Below, piece after piece: positions 63,815 through 64,000 of a stretch of 64,000 nt of DNA (positions are counted from its first letter, which is position 1; each line of letters starts with the position of its first letter). The position numbers were made by a program, and so were the translations under genes. The notes under the pieces were generated by a model, which saw only the letters and a program-made list of their open reading frames with translations, did no database searches and had not been told where the DNA came from. This DNA is from Nonomuraea cavernae. GTDB lineage: Bacteria; Actinomycetota; Actinomycetes; Streptosporangiales; Streptosporangiaceae. Location: positions 75,387-139,386 of the forward strand of contig NZ_BMNH01000009.1 in assembly GCF_014646355.1 (NCBI RefSeq). The letters are read 5' to 3'.

Positions 63815-64000
63815 TAGCCTCTGACCAGCAGCGCGACGCACTCCACGTGGTGGGTCATCGGGAACACATGGAATTCACTTCGCCCAGGTCGGATCCGGAT
63901 TACCGATCCACTATCAGGCTTCGTGCGCTCCTGGTGCGCGTCGATCTTCAACCACGCCGCCTCAACCTCTCCATGCGCGTCCGGAGCGAGATGCGTATAC
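63815..64000 (-). CDS. Partial frame: integrase C-terminus fused to RNA methyltransferase C-terminus
   Basis: The frame is open from the window edge to TAG at 63815-63817. Read from the edge, YTHLAPDAHGEVEAAW matches the region just after the catalytic Tyr of phage tyrosine recombinases. After a linker it ends VFPMTHHVECVALLVRG, the C-terminus of TrmA/RlmD (RumA)-type uracil methyltransferases. I read this as the integrase of an element inserted in the methyltransferase gene, whose displaced 3' end now provides the integrase tail. Only 61 codons are visible. Confidence 0.72.
63860..64000. mobile_element. Left edge of a second integrated element
   Basis: The integrase-like part of the right-edge frame marks the beginning of an integrated element that continues to the right. 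The attachment core probably lies in about 63815-63880, within the methyltransferase-derived sequence. Streptococcal ICEs are known to use the 3' end of the rum (23S uracil methyltransferase) gene, which makes the target plausible. Confidence 0.6.

Overview
The window is high-G+C actinobacterial chromosome. Many GTG and TTG starts, leaderless promoters, a HemQ-type haem pathway, F420-dependent enzymes and a PadR/DUF1707/DesK-type regulatory repertoire point to Streptosporangiales (a Nonomuraea- or Streptosporangium-like organism). This placement is inference; no rRNA or other marker gene is present. As far as I recall, the backbone order (msrB, hemQ, hemY, hemE, DUF3000, RNase D, fadA, fadB, dxs, xylose ABC/ROK, acnA) matches other actinomycetes, with accessory blocks inserted into it.

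Region 1 (1 to about 11.4 kb) is the right-hand part of an integrated phage-like element that continues beyond the left edge. It has a tyrosine integrase at its chromosomal boundary, a convergent HTH regulator with its own leaderless promoter, and a tightly overlapping minus-strand operon: prim-pol, P-loop/winged-helix replication protein, small ORFs and an HNH nuclease. A 1237-aa tape-measure/NlpC-P60 protein follows directly. No terminase, portal or capsid gene lies between HNH and tape measure, so this is a deleted prophage, a rearranged element, or a phage satellite carrying a tail gene. Three A/T-rich repeats inside the replication gene are a candidate origin.

Region 2 (11.4-19.9 kb) is backbone: LigD-type polymerase, MsrB, late haem genes (hemQ, hemY, hemE), a DUF4349 lipoprotein, DUF3000 and RNase D. 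Region 3 (19.9-30.2 kb) is an accessory sugar-catabolism island. Two convergent operons each have a LacI-type operator at the head: Gfo/Idh, DUF993, TIM-barrel isomerase and GNAT on +; LacI, TIM-barrel isomerase, phosphodiesterase and a rifampin-phosphotransferase-like protein on -. Region 4 (30.2-39 kb) holds a repeat-rich non-coding stretch, a membrane protein, the fadA-fadB beta-oxidation pair, an SSI-type protease inhibitor, an amino-acid permease and dxs.

Region 5 (39-48.2 kb) contains three paralogous secreted zinc metallopeptidases around a xylFGH-type sugar ABC operon with its ROK regulator, a pterin-dehydratase/VOC fusion and a TauE-type permease. Region 6 (48.5-58.1 kb) has aconitase, a YdjM-like membrane protein, a His-rich PadR regulator with DUF1707, a sugar-proton symporter, and a response regulator with two DesK-type kinases, one of which has lost its phospho-acceptor histidine. 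Region 7 (58.2-63.7 kb) has an F420 oxidoreductase, the Hen1-Pnkp RNA-repair pair and a DUF732-like protein. At the right edge (63.8-64.0 kb) a reading frame starts as the C-terminus of a phage integrase and ends as the C-terminus of a TrmA/RlmD-type RNA methyltransferase. This indicates a second integrated element, entering at the 3' end of a methyltransferase gene and continuing past the window.
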